10,386 bases of DNA from positions 1 to 10,386 of the forward strand of contig JAZGFA010000188.1 in NCBI GenBank assembly GCA_036478975.1, written 5' to 3'. Below the pieces are notes generated by a model. The model ran no database searches and had not been told where the DNA came from. It was given only the letters and a program-made list of their open reading frames with translations. Each line of letters opens with the position of its first letter. Within the stretch, counting starts at the first letter, position 1. The position numbers and the translations under genes were made by a program. Origin of the DNA: Robiginitomaculum sp036478975. GTDB taxonomy: Bacteria > Pseudomonadota > Alphaproteobacteria > Caulobacterales > Maricaulaceae. This document shows positions 1 through 6,346 of the stretch, piece by piece.

Positions 1-131
1 GCGATGAGTTGCTCCGCCGTGAAAATCGCGGCGCGGTAGTCAAAGGTTTGCGGCGCATGGCCATGCTCATTTAAAATCGCCAAGGTTTGGCGGGATTTGC
101 TACAGCGCGGATTGTGATAAATTTTCAGCAT
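1..131 (-). CDS. arsC: ArsC-family arsenate reductase (glutaredoxin-type), N-terminal part only
   Basis: The 43 codons visible before the left edge read MLKIYHNPRCSKSRQTLAIL and onward. This is the thioredoxin-fold ArsC/YffB family N-terminus, with the NPRCSKS active-site loop and the catalytic cysteine at residue 10. Family members reduce arsenate to arsenite in the cytoplasm using glutathione and glutaredoxin, but close paralogues of the same fold have no proven arsenate activity, so the substrate is inferred. The ATG at 129-131 is preceded by a good Shine-Dalgarno AAGGAG (plus-strand CTCCTT at 138-143) with a 6-nt spacer, which fixes the start. The rest of the protein lies outside the window. 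It is divergent from the hydrolase gene at 171, with 39 bp between start codons. No ars regulator or efflux gene is visible, so this may be the common stand-alone housekeeping copy. Confidence 0.8.
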   Translation of the reverse strand, partial: MLKIYHNPRCSKSRQTLAILNEHGHAPQTFDYRAAIFTAEQLI

Positions 132-170
132 GATAGGCTCCTTATGATTTTCTAACTTATGAGATAGCCC

Positions 171-1319
171 ATGACCGAGCAAGCCGCCATCAATTTTCCC
201 GTATCGGGCCATTGCGACCCGCAATTTACCGCCGTGCGCGAGGCTTTCGCCGCCAATTTCAATGAGGGGCTAGAGCTAGGCGCGGGCTTTGCCGTGTATA
301 AGGACGGCAAGCTTGTAATTGACCTGATTGGCGGATTTTCCGACCGCAAGACAGAAACGCCGTGGAAGCCCGACACTATAGTGCCGGTGTTTTCCTCCAC
401 CAAAGCTATTGCCGCTATCGTCATCGCCCATCTGGCTGACCAAGATAAGCTGGGCTATAATCAAGCCGTGTCCAGCTTCTGGCCGCAGTTCGCCGCAAAT
501 GGCAAAGCGGCGATTACCATTGGCGATGTGTTGTCCCATCAAGCGGGCCTATCGGGCATTACCGACCCCAATTTCACCTCCGCCGATTGGTATGATTGGG
601 ACAAGACCTGCGCCACCCTCGCGGCGCAAAAACCGATATGGGAACTGGGCAGCGCTTGCGGCTATCATCCGGTTACCTACGGCTATCTCGCCGGAGAAAT
701 CGCCCAAAGGATTGACGGGCGTAGCCTTGGCACCATATTGCGCGAGGATTTCTGCGAGCCTTTAGGCATAGATTTCCATATCGGCCTGCCAAAGTCCGAG
801 CATGATCGCTGCGCCTATCTCGGCAAGCCGCGACAAGTGCCTAGCCTTGGAGAGATAAACCCGGCGACCAAAGCCGCCTTCATGGAAAAATGGTCCACCT
901 CTGCCGGGGCGGGCGATATTACCTCTTGGCGCGAAATGGAAATACCCTCAACCAATGGCCACGGCACGGCGCTGGCTCTGGCCAAACTCATGACCGTATT
1001 AATTGACGGGCGCATAGACGGGAAAGTTTATCTGGCAGAGGATATTTTGCGCGATTTCAAAGCGGCGCGCATTAGCGGCCCAAATCTGGTGCTACCCTTT
1101 GATATGACTTTCGGCGCGGGCATTATGCACAATGACCCGAATTATTTTTACGGCCCCAATATAGAGACGGTCGGCCATAGCGGCTGGGGCGGATCATGCC
1201 TATTTGCCGATAGCAAGGCCGGCATTAGCGCCGCTTACGTGATGAATAGCCAAAGCCATCACCTGCTCGGTGACCCGCGCCCCGTGCGCCTTATCAAAGC
1301 CCTCTATCAATGCGTCTAA
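171..1319 (+). CDS. Serine hydrolase of the class C beta-lactamase / family VIII esterase fold (EstB-like)
   Basis: A 382-residue protein of the Beta-lactamase (PF00144) superfamily, the usual length for EstB-like carboxylesterases. The nucleophile motif SxxK is visible as Ser75-Ser-Thr-Lys78. The tyrosine motif (YxN in beta-lactamases) appears as Tyr165-His-Pro in GYHPVTYGYLAGE. The third motif near the C-terminus is GHSGWGGS with His336-Ser-Gly338, in place of the KTG triad of true class C beta-lactamases; that change is typical of esterases of this fold. There is no convincing signal peptide, so it is probably cytoplasmic and hydrolyses ester or amide substrates that cannot be named from sequence. 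Start ATG 171 is the first in-frame ATG; the ribosome site is weak (GAGATAG at 159-165). It ends with TAA. Antibiotic resistance is unlikely: cytoplasmic location and altered third motif argue against it. Confidence 0.85.
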   Translation: MTEQAAINFPVSGHCDPQFTAVREAFAANFNEGLELGAGFAVYKDGKLVIDLIGGFSDRKTETPWKPDTIVPVFSSTKAIAAIVIAHLADQDKLGYNQAVSSFWPQFAANGKAAITIGDVLSHQAGLSGITDPNFTSADWYDWDKTCATLAAQKPIWELGSACGYHPVTYGYLAGEIAQRIDGRSLGTILREDFCEPLGIDFHIGLPKSEHDRCAYLGKPRQVPSLGEINPATKAAFMEKWSTSAGAGDITSWREMEIPSTNGHGTALALAKLMTVLIDGRIDGKVYLAEDILRDFKAARISGPNLVLPFDMTFGAGIMHNDPNYFYGPNIETVGHSGWGGSCLFADSKAGISAAYVMNSQSHHLLGDPRPVRLIKALYQCV

Positions 1320-1321
1320 GT

Positions 1322-1369
1322 AAGGCCGATTCTCTCATAATCAGCCCGCGCGCGGTAAACTGTGGCCTT
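1322..1369 (+). other. Possible stem-loop after the hydrolase gene
   Basis: AAGGCC (1322-1327) can pair with GGCCTT (1364-1369), and the intervening bases contain the 10-bp palindrome CCGCGCGCGG (1346-1355). The structure starts 2 nt after the hydrolase stop codon and is followed by only one further T, so it is a weak terminator candidate at best. It could equally be chance pairing in GC-rich sequence. Confidence 0.25.
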
Positions 1370-1376
1370 TGCGCAA

Positions 1377-1461
1377 CGATTGGCCGTAATTATCCCCAAT
1401 TGGCCCCGATTGACCGCATTTTACACTAGACGCTGGCCCGCGGGCGGGCTAGAAGCCAATC
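1377..1461 (+). repeat. Phased short repeats C(G/A)ATTG(G/A)CC upstream of rpsU
   Basis: Three 9-bp copies lie in the same orientation: CGATTGGCC at 1377-1385, CAATTGGCC at 1397-1405 and CGATTGACC at 1407-1415. A fourth, 7-bp inverted copy (GCCAATC) is at 1455-1461. The first three start 20 and 10 bp apart, that is about two and one helical turns, which suits a protein binding one DNA face. They lie 100-140 bp upstream of the rpsU start. A weak promoter could overlap them: TTGGCC (1400-1405), 16-bp spacer, TACACT (1422-1427). The repeats are directly visible; the regulatory role is inference. Confidence 0.4.
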
Positions 1462-1474
1462 AAATTAGAAAACA

Positions 1475-1490
1475 GCTCGCCCTAGCGGGC
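1475..1490 (+). promoter_or_regulatory. Leader hairpin in front of rpsU
   Basis: GCTCGC (1475-1480) pairs with GCGGGC (1485-1490), six base pairs including one G-U, closing the tetraloop CCTA. It is followed by CTTTATG and lies 27 nt before the rpsU ATG, so it would be in the mRNA leader if transcription starts near 1430. It might affect rpsU translation or be a weak attenuator. No known riboswitch or ribosomal-protein binding site was recognised. Confidence 0.35.
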
Positions 1491-1517
1491 CTTTATGCAT
1501 TATGGAATTGAAAACAC

Positions 1518-1778
1518 ATGGTTGAAATTTACGTCCGTCAGAACAATGTCGATCAAGCGCTACGCGCTCTGAAAAAGAAACTTCAGAACGAAGGCATTTT
1601 GCGCGAAATGAAAGCGCGCAAGCATTACGAAAAGCCATCCGAGCGCCGCGTTCGCGAAGCCGCTGAAGGCCTGCGCCGTTCGCGCAAACTTGCTCGCAAA
1701 CGCGCGCAAATGGAAGGTCTTATCCCAAGCAAGCCTAAAAAGCCGCGCACACACGCGCCGCGTCCTTCACGGGATTAG
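1518..1778 (+). CDS. rpsU: 30S ribosomal protein bS21
   Basis: An 86-residue, strongly basic protein starting MVEIYVRQNNVDQALRALKK, the hallmark start of bS21. The conserved arginine/lysine-rich helical middle includes the RKHYEKPSERR-type segment around residues 34-45. The C-terminal tail (about residues 60-86) is Lys/Arg/Pro-rich and longer than the 71-residue Escherichia coli protein, as is usual in Alphaproteobacteria. bS21 binds the 30S platform near the anti-Shine-Dalgarno end of 16S rRNA and helps mRNA initiation. The ATG at 1518 has only a weak ribosome site (GGAA at 1504-1507). The gene stands alone here, without the dnaG-rpoD neighbours of gammaproteobacteria. It has its own upstream region with repeats and a hairpin, and a strong terminator downstream. 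It ends with TAG. Confidence 0.97.
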   Translation: MVEIYVRQNNVDQALRALKKKLQNEGILREMKARKHYEKPSERRVREAAEGLRRSRKLARKRAQMEGLIPSKPKKPRTHAPRPSRD

Positions 1779-1781
1779 TAA

Positions 1782-1802
1782 CAGCGAAACGCAGTTTCAC
1801 TG
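1782..1802 (+). other. Small stem-loop just after rpsU
   Basis: CAG (1782-1784) and GAAAC (1786-1790) pair with GTTTC (1794-1798) and CTG (1800-1802) around a GCA loop, with one C/A mismatch. It starts 4 nt after the rpsU stop and has no T-run, so it is not an intrinsic terminator. It could protect the rpsU mRNA 3' end. The 9-mer CAGCGAAAC that forms its left arm recurs at 1955-1963 beside the end of recQ. Confidence 0.35.
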
Positions 1803-1823
1803 CAATAAGTGCCGTCAGGAGTG

Positions 1824-1843
1824 AATTTTGTTCTTCACAAAAA
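1824..1843. repeat. 20-bp dyad repeat, copy 1
   Basis: AATTTTGTTCTTCACAAAAA occurs here and, base for base, at 1915-1934. Each copy is itself a dyad: TTTTGT and ACAAAA flank TCTTC. In this copy the pairing extends outward past one A/A mismatch through AGTGA (1820-1824) and TCACT (1844-1848), giving an 11-bp stem with a 5-nt loop. It lies between the convergent ends of rpsU and recQ, so a promoter role is unlikely. Confidence 0.7.
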
Positions 1844-1869
1844 TCACTGGCACAAACCCAACAATTTCC

Positions 1870-1901
1870 AAACCGCCCCGGAGCCATCCGCGGGCGGTTT
1901 T
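1870..1901. terminator. Strong hairpin terminator shared by convergent rpsU and recQ
   Basis: AAACCGCCC (1870-1878) pairs perfectly with GGGCGGTTT (1892-1900). Inside, CGGA (1879-1882) pairs with TCCG (1887-1890) around the loop GCCA, leaving C1891 bulged. The plus-strand product ends in GGGCGGTTTT, a classic Rho-independent form for rpsU. Because the A-run on the left reads as TTT on the other strand, it can also stop recQ transcripts. Confidence 0.85.
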
Positions 1902-1914
1902 GCTATATGCGGCA

Positions 1915-1934
1915 AATTTTGTTCTTCACAAAAA
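1915..1934. repeat. 20-bp dyad repeat, copy 2
   Basis: Identical to the element at 1824-1843, offset by 91 bp, so the pair brackets the terminator hairpin. Here the internal dyad is TTTTGT (1917-1922), TCTTC loop, ACAAAA (1928-1933), without the extra outer stem of copy 1. No third copy was noticed in the window. Confidence 0.7.
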
Positions 1935-1962
1935 GCGCCCTTACACACCTATTGCAGCGAAA

Positions 1963-3780
1963 CTAACCATCCCCCGCTATAATAGCTAAAAACGCCTCGC
2001 CGTAGCGTTGATATTTCACTTCCCCTACCCCCGATACGCCGAGCATTTGCGCCTTGGAGCTTGGGCGTTTTCTAGCCATATCCATCAGGGCGGCATCGGA
2101 GAAAATAACGTAGGCGGGGACGGATTTTTCGCGGGCTAGGGTCATGCGCAGGGATTTGAGCGCGCCCATTAGATCCGCGTCGCGATCTGATAATTGCGCG
2201 ATTAAGGCCGATTTACGTGCCCTGCTCCCAGATGAGGATTTGCCTTTAGTTTTCGCAAGCTCGGCGACAATATCCTTACATTCAAAATTCGCCGTGCCCG
2301 CCATTACGGCGCGGCCCATCGAACTGATATGCAATGCGCCATAGCCGGCAATATCAATGGTTAAAAGCCCCGCCCCCACGGCTTGGCGGATGAGCGCTTG
2401 GAGGTAAGGCTTTCCCATGGCTTTTCCCGCCCCGTAGCTGTCTAGATTTTCATGGCCAAATTGCGTGACCTTGGCCGTCTGCGCCCCGCGCGCCACGTCA
2501 ATCACATGGCCCGCGCCAAAGCGCTGTCCTGTTTGCTCAATCGCGGTCATCAAGATGCGCGCTGGCTCGCTAGCATCAACAAGTTTGGGCGGGTTTTGGC
2601 AATTATCACAATTGCCGCAGGGCTGGGCGTCCTCTCCGAAATAGGTCAGCAGGATTTGGCGGCGACAGCCGGCCGCTTCGCAGTATGCGAGCAGGCTATC
2701 AAGGCGTTTATGCTCGCGCATTTGATGGTCGCTATCACTGCCGTCATCCTCGATAAATCTGCGGCGCATACGCACATCATCCATGCCGTAAAGCATGGCG
2801 GTAACCGCCGGAGCCCCGTCGCGGCCCGCCCGCCCAATTTCTTGGTAATAGGCCTCAAGACTGCCGGGCAGGTTCACGTGATAAACAAAGCGAATATCGG
2901 GCTTATCAATGCCCATGCCAAAGGCGATAGTGGCGACAATCACCACGGCGCTCTCGGCCATAAAGCGCTCTTGATTATCAAAGCGCACTTTCGCGTCTAG
3001 GCCGGCGTGATAGGGCAAGGCCGTATAGCCATTATCACAAAGCAGCTCCGCCATTTCCATGGTCGATTTGCGCGACAGGCAATAGACAATCCCCGACTCG
3101 CCTTTGACATTTTCCATCAGGGCCAAAAGTTGCGTCTTACGGTGCGTTTTGGGCGCGATGGACAGCTCTAGGTTCGGGCGGTCAAACCCCTGCACAATAA
3201 TCTCGCCCTTGGAGGCAAAAAGCTTTTGCGCAATATCGGCGCGGGTGGCCTCGTCCGCCGTGGCGGTGAAGGCGGAAATCACCGCATCGGGATATCGGGT
3301 TTTAAGGTCTTGCAATTGGTCATATTCAGGGCGAAAGGCCGGCCCCCATTTAGAGACGCAATGGGCCTCGTCAATCACAAACATGGCGGGGGCAACCTTA
3401 TCCATAGCGGCGAGCATGCGCGGAGACATTAGGCGCTCCGGCGAGAGGTAGAGGATTTTCACGCGGCCCGCAGCAAAATCGCGCCATGACGCCACATTAT
3501 CCTCGCGCATATAGCCCGAATGAATGGCGGCCACCGGCGCGCCGGAGAGACGCAGGCCCGCGACTTGGTTATCCATCAAAGCCACTAGCGGAGAGATGAT
3601 TACAGTCGGCTTATCAAAAATGAGCGCAGGCACTTGATAGCACAGGGATTTACCCGCCCCCGTTGGCATCACGGCGAGCGTATTTTTGCCCGCAAGTATC
3701 CCGTCAATTATCTCGCCCTGTCCGGGGCGAAAGGCGTCAAAGCCAAAGGTCTGTTTTAAAACGAAATCAGGAGTAAGCAT
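1963..3780 (-). CDS. recQ: ATP-dependent DNA helicase RecQ
   Basis: A 605-residue protein, close to the 609 of Escherichia coli RecQ, with the full domain order. The helicase core has Walker A MPTGAGKS (38-45), the DEAH box (137-140), FTATA (171-175) and motif VI GRAGR (316-320). The zinc-binding cysteines are Cys372, 388, 391 and 394. A winged-helix RQC domain follows (about 400-510), then a C-terminal HRDC domain (about 525-605). It unwinds DNA 3'-5' in RecF-type recombination and fork repair. I place the start at the ATG ending at 3780 because homology begins a few residues later (TFGFDAFRPGQ). The frame stays open upstream to a TTG at 3834, with a GGAGAGG stretch there, so an 18-residue longer form is possible. 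In the loop after motif II the usual WGHDFRP is WGPAFRP (145-151). It converges on rpsU and diverges from lptD. Confidence 0.96.
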   Translation of the reverse strand: MLTPDFVLKQTFGFDAFRPGQGEIIDGILAGKNTLAVMPTGAGKSLCYQVPALIFDKPTVIISPLVALMDNQVAGLRLSGAPVAAIHSGYMREDNVASWRDFAAGRVKILYLSPERLMSPRMLAAMDKVAPAMFVIDEAHCVSKWGPAFRPEYDQLQDLKTRYPDAVISAFTATADEATRADIAQKLFASKGEIIVQGFDRPNLELSIAPKTHRKTQLLALMENVKGESGIVYCLSRKSTMEMAELLCDNGYTALPYHAGLDAKVRFDNQERFMAESAVVIVATIAFGMGIDKPDIRFVYHVNLPGSLEAYYQEIGRAGRDGAPAVTAMLYGMDDVRMRRRFIEDDGSDSDHQMREHKRLDSLLAYCEAAGCRRQILLTYFGEDAQPCGNCDNCQNPPKLVDASEPARILMTAIEQTGQRFGAGHVIDVARGAQTAKVTQFGHENLDSYGAGKAMGKPYLQALIRQAVGAGLLTIDIAGYGALHISSMGRAVMAGTANFECKDIVAELAKTKGKSSSGSRARKSALIAQLSDRDADLMGALKSLRMTLAREKSVPAYVIFSDAALMDMARKRPSSKAQMLGVSGVGEVKYQRYGEAFLAIIAGDG

Positions 3781-3912
3781 TAGGCTTTGTGGACAGGCTC
3801 GCGGCGGATTACAATGGCAAATCCACCTCTCCAAAAATTAAGCCCCAAGACAGGCCTGCCCCCTAGACGCGCGGCGACGGGAAGGCTAGTTTTAATGACT
3901 GCGTGATTCCGC

Positions 3913-3950
3913 TACCTTGCGGGAAGCGTCATTACCTTGCTGGAAGCGTC
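3913..3950 (+). repeat. Tandem 18-bp repeat in the lptD leader
   Basis: TACCTTGCGGGAAGCGTC (3913-3930) is followed by TACCTTGCTGGAAGCGTC (3933-3950), 17 of 18 bases identical with a 20-bp period. The second copy ends 2 nt before the Shine-Dalgarno of lptD. It is probably a slippage duplication, but its position means it would be in the mRNA leader or at the promoter. Its reading frame happens to be open, which creates a false upstream extension of lptD from a TTG at 3917. Confidence 0.6.
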
Positions 3951-3952
3951 TC

Positions 3953-3956
3953 GGAG
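3953..3956 (+). promoter_or_regulatory. Ribosome binding site that sets the lptD start
   Basis: GGAG at 3953-3956, five bases before the GTG at 3962, is the only good Shine-Dalgarno in this leader. The protein read from that GTG begins with a clean signal peptide, whereas the longer TTG reading puts 15 non-signal residues, encoded by the tandem repeat, in front of it. Confidence 0.7.
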
Positions 3957-3961
3957 AAATT

Positions 3962-6346
3962 GTGAAGCCCAGAAAATTTATCCGCGCCGCGCTTTACGTT
4001 TCAACCGCAGGGCTAGCCCTGTGCGCGCCGCTTGGGCCATTTTCTCTCGCCCAATTGAACCCAAGCAATGCTGCGATATTGCGGCTCTCCCATAGCAGCC
4101 CTTTTCGCAATCCTGATATTATCTATCTTGAAGCCGATGAAGTCCTTGATAATCGCAAGGCGGGTATTGTTACGGCCAGCGGCGCTGTTGAGGCGCGCTA
4201 TCAAGACCGCACATTACGCGCGGATAAGGTCATTTACAACATCACTACGGGGCGGGTTATCGCCACGGGTAATGTGGTTTTAGTTGGCGGCGACGGCGCT
4301 ACCCAATTTGCCGATAAGATTGAGCTGACGGACAAGCTTGCCTCTGGCTCGGCTAAGGATTTCACCGCCCGCTTAAACCCGGTTGGCACGATGGGCGCGG
4401 CCTATGCGGTGCGGCGCAGTGACGAAGGCATTGATCTTTACAACGCCTATTACACCGCCTGTAAGGCTTGCAAAGACGCGCAGGGCAATAACAAAGCCCC
4501 GAGCTGGCGCATTAAAGCGCGGCGGGTCAACCAAGATACTAAAGACAAGATGATCCATTACCGCGACGCGGTGGTAGAAGTTAAGGGCGTACCGGTTTTA
4601 TACCTGCCCTATTTGGCCCATCCCGACCCCAGCACGGAGCGCCGCTCTGGCCTGCTTATGCCATTTGGCGGGCGCTCTGGCGGTTATGGGTTTTTCTATG
4701 AACAGCCCTATTATTGGGCCCTATCGGAATCATCGGAAGCCGTCCTAACGCCCCGCATTATGGAGCGGGTTAATCCGCTGATTGAAGCCAGCTATGCCAA
4801 GAAATTCCATTCGGGAAAATTAGAAATCGATGGCAGCTTCACCTATGGCGAGTTCTTCGATAACCACGGTGAAGGCTTTTCTGAAGCGGACTTTTTCACT
4901 AATCCAGACATCTCTTACCGAGGGGAGAAATGGCGCTCTCACCTATTCGCCCACGGTCATTTTGATCTGACTGACACATGGAACTGGGGTTTTGGCCTGC
5001 AAACGGCCACGGATGATTTTTACCTTGGCCGTTATGACATTGACGAGCCTAGCAAAGATTTCGGGCTATATGATGGCGGGTTTCGCCGCCTAACCGAGCA
5101 AGTCTATCTCACCGGCCAGCAAGAGGATTTTCGCTATAGCGTCAGCGCCTATGGCTTCCAAAGCCATCGCAGCCTCCTGCGCCGCGATAAAGACAATTTC
5201 AACCGCATTATTGCTGGCACGGAAAATGATAGCCGTTTGCCTGTCGTCATGCCCAAAATAGAGCTAGACCATTATATCACCGAGCCTTTAACCGGAGGAC
5301 GCTTGCACGCGTTCGCTGACACAGCCTATATTTCTCGCGCCTTTGACGGAGCCTCCACTACCCTTATTACCGACGATTATCAGCGCATGAGCGCCGGGCT
5401 GGACTGGAGTAAAAGCCTCATTCTGCCCGGCGGCATAGAGACCAAACCTTTCGCCATGGCCCGTCATGACAGCTTTGCAATCACGCCTTTCAATGCCAGT
5501 GGAGGCCAAAGTGAGAGCGTCGACGCCTCGCGCACAATCGGCCATGTCGGTCTGGATACGCGCTGGACGCTTATCCGGCCCGGCGAGCGCGTTGACCTCA
5601 CCCTAGAGCCGCGCATTCAGGCGGTTTATGCGGGCGGCAATGACAACGCCAACGCCCTGCTCTCTACTTACCGCGAAGACAGTCTTGGCATTGATTTGGA
5701 TAAGGGACTTTTATGGTCGGCCAATAAGGTCACCGGATTTGACCTTTTCCAAAAGGGTACGCGCATTGACGCGGGGGTTAGCCTTGCAGGGACGTGGGGA
5801 GAAAGCCGCGCGAGCGCCTTTATTGGACAAAGCTATGCTAGCGGATATGACGAAATTTTCGCGGCGCGGAGCGGCCTGTCCGGCGATAGCTCCGACTATA
5901 TTGGCGAAGTTGAAATTGATTTAAACAACCGTTTCATAGCCGGCGCCCGCATGCGCTATGACGATGATACGGCGAGCCTGCGCCGCATTGATACCAATTT
6001 AAGATATTTAGGGGAACGGTTAAACATCAATGCACGCTACTATAAAATCAACGACCCGATTAATCCGCTAACACTAATTTCTACCCTCGATGCACCGCCG
6101 GAATCCCTAGACGGAAGCATCTCCTACAAGATTAGCGAAAACTGGAGCGCGCGGTACTTAGGATCACGCGACATTGACGCCGGGCTTACCCGCCGCGAAG
6201 AGCTAGGTTTTGTCTTCAATGATGATTGCACGCGGGTTGAAGTTTTCTACGAAAAGAAGCGCAATGATATTGGCTTAAACGGCAATAGCTCTGGCTTTGG
6301 CGTGCGTATTGCTCTTCTGACCCTTGGCGATTTCACCGACGACTAG
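3962..6346 (+). CDS. lptD: LPS-assembly outer-membrane protein LptD
   Basis: From the GTG at 3962 this is a 794-residue precursor. The first 30 residues (MKPRKFIRAALYVSTAGLAL, then to SLA/Q) form a Sec signal peptide with likely cleavage after Ala30. An OstA/LptA-like beta-jellyroll domain follows (about 50-170; YLEADEVLDNRKAG, ATGNVVL). The LptD barrel (PF04453) then runs to the end, with the conserved VPVLYLPYLAHPDP and RRSGLLMPFGG segments near 210-237. LptD with the lipoprotein LptE inserts lipopolysaccharide into the outer leaflet of the outer membrane. Mature cysteines are Cys167-x-x-Cys170 and a lone Cys756 near the C-terminus. One of the pair may form the N-to-C disulfide known to be needed for LptD function, but which one is inference. 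lptD stands alone: recQ diverges upstream and fpr converges downstream, with no lptG, surA, pdxA or rsmA beside it. It ends with TAG. Confidence 0.95.
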   Translation: MKPRKFIRAALYVSTAGLALCAPLGPFSLAQLNPSNAAILRLSHSSPFRNPDIIYLEADEVLDNRKAGIVTASGAVEARYQDRTLRADKVIYNITTGRVIATGNVVLVGGDGATQFADKIELTDKLASGSAKDFTARLNPVGTMGAAYAVRRSDEGIDLYNAYYTACKACKDAQGNNKAPSWRIKARRVNQDTKDKMIHYRDAVVEVKGVPVLYLPYLAHPDPSTERRSGLLMPFGGRSGGYGFFYEQPYYWALSESSEAVLTPRIMERVNPLIEASYAKKFHSGKLEIDGSFTYGEFFDNHGEGFSEADFFTNPDISYRGEKWRSHLFAHGHFDLTDTWNWGFGLQTATDDFYLGRYDIDEPSKDFGLYDGGFRRLTEQVYLTGQQEDFRYSVSAYGFQSHRSLLRRDKDNFNRIIAGTENDSRLPVVMPKIELDHYITEPLTGGRLHAFADTAYISRAFDGASTTLITDDYQRMSAGLDWSKSLILPGGIETKPFAMARHDSFAITPFNASGGQSESVDASRTIGHVGLDTRWTLIRPGERVDLTLEPRIQAVYAGGNDNANALLSTYREDSLGIDLDKGLLWSANKVTGFDLFQKGTRIDAGVSLAGTWGESRASAFIGQSYASGYDEIFAARSGLSGDSSDYIGEVEIDLNNRFIAGARMRYDDDTASLRRIDTNLRYLGERLNINARYYKINDPINPLTLISTLDAPPESLDGSISYKISENWSARYLGSRDIDAGLTRREELGFVFNDDCTRVEVFYEKKRNDIGLNGNSSGFGVRIALLTLGDFTDD

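Noticed and set aside
409..765. A 118-codon frame overlapping the hydrolase gene in another frame
   Set aside because: Fully inside the conserved hydrolase, proline- and serine-rich low-complexity translation, no ribosome site.
171..1319. Reading the beta-lactamase-fold gene as an antibiotic-resistance gene
   Set aside because: The third motif is HSG rather than KTG, there is no signal peptide, and the length and motifs fit family VIII esterases.
2452..3000. A 182-codon open frame on the plus strand opposite recQ
   Set aside because: It lies wholly antisense within the conserved helicase and zinc regions, has no ribosome site, and its protein shows no recognisable domain. It is a shadow of recQ codon usage.
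3917..3961. Upstream TTG start giving lptD 15 extra residues
   Set aside because: Those residues are encoded by the tandem repeat and would precede the signal peptide; the GTG at 3962 has a proper Shine-Dalgarno and an ideal signal sequence directly after it.
4007..4054. Possible lipobox around the cysteine of the LptD signal peptide (LALC)
   Set aside because: The residue before Cys is Leu, not Gly/Ala/Ser, and LptD is not a lipoprotein; cleavage after SLA is the better reading.
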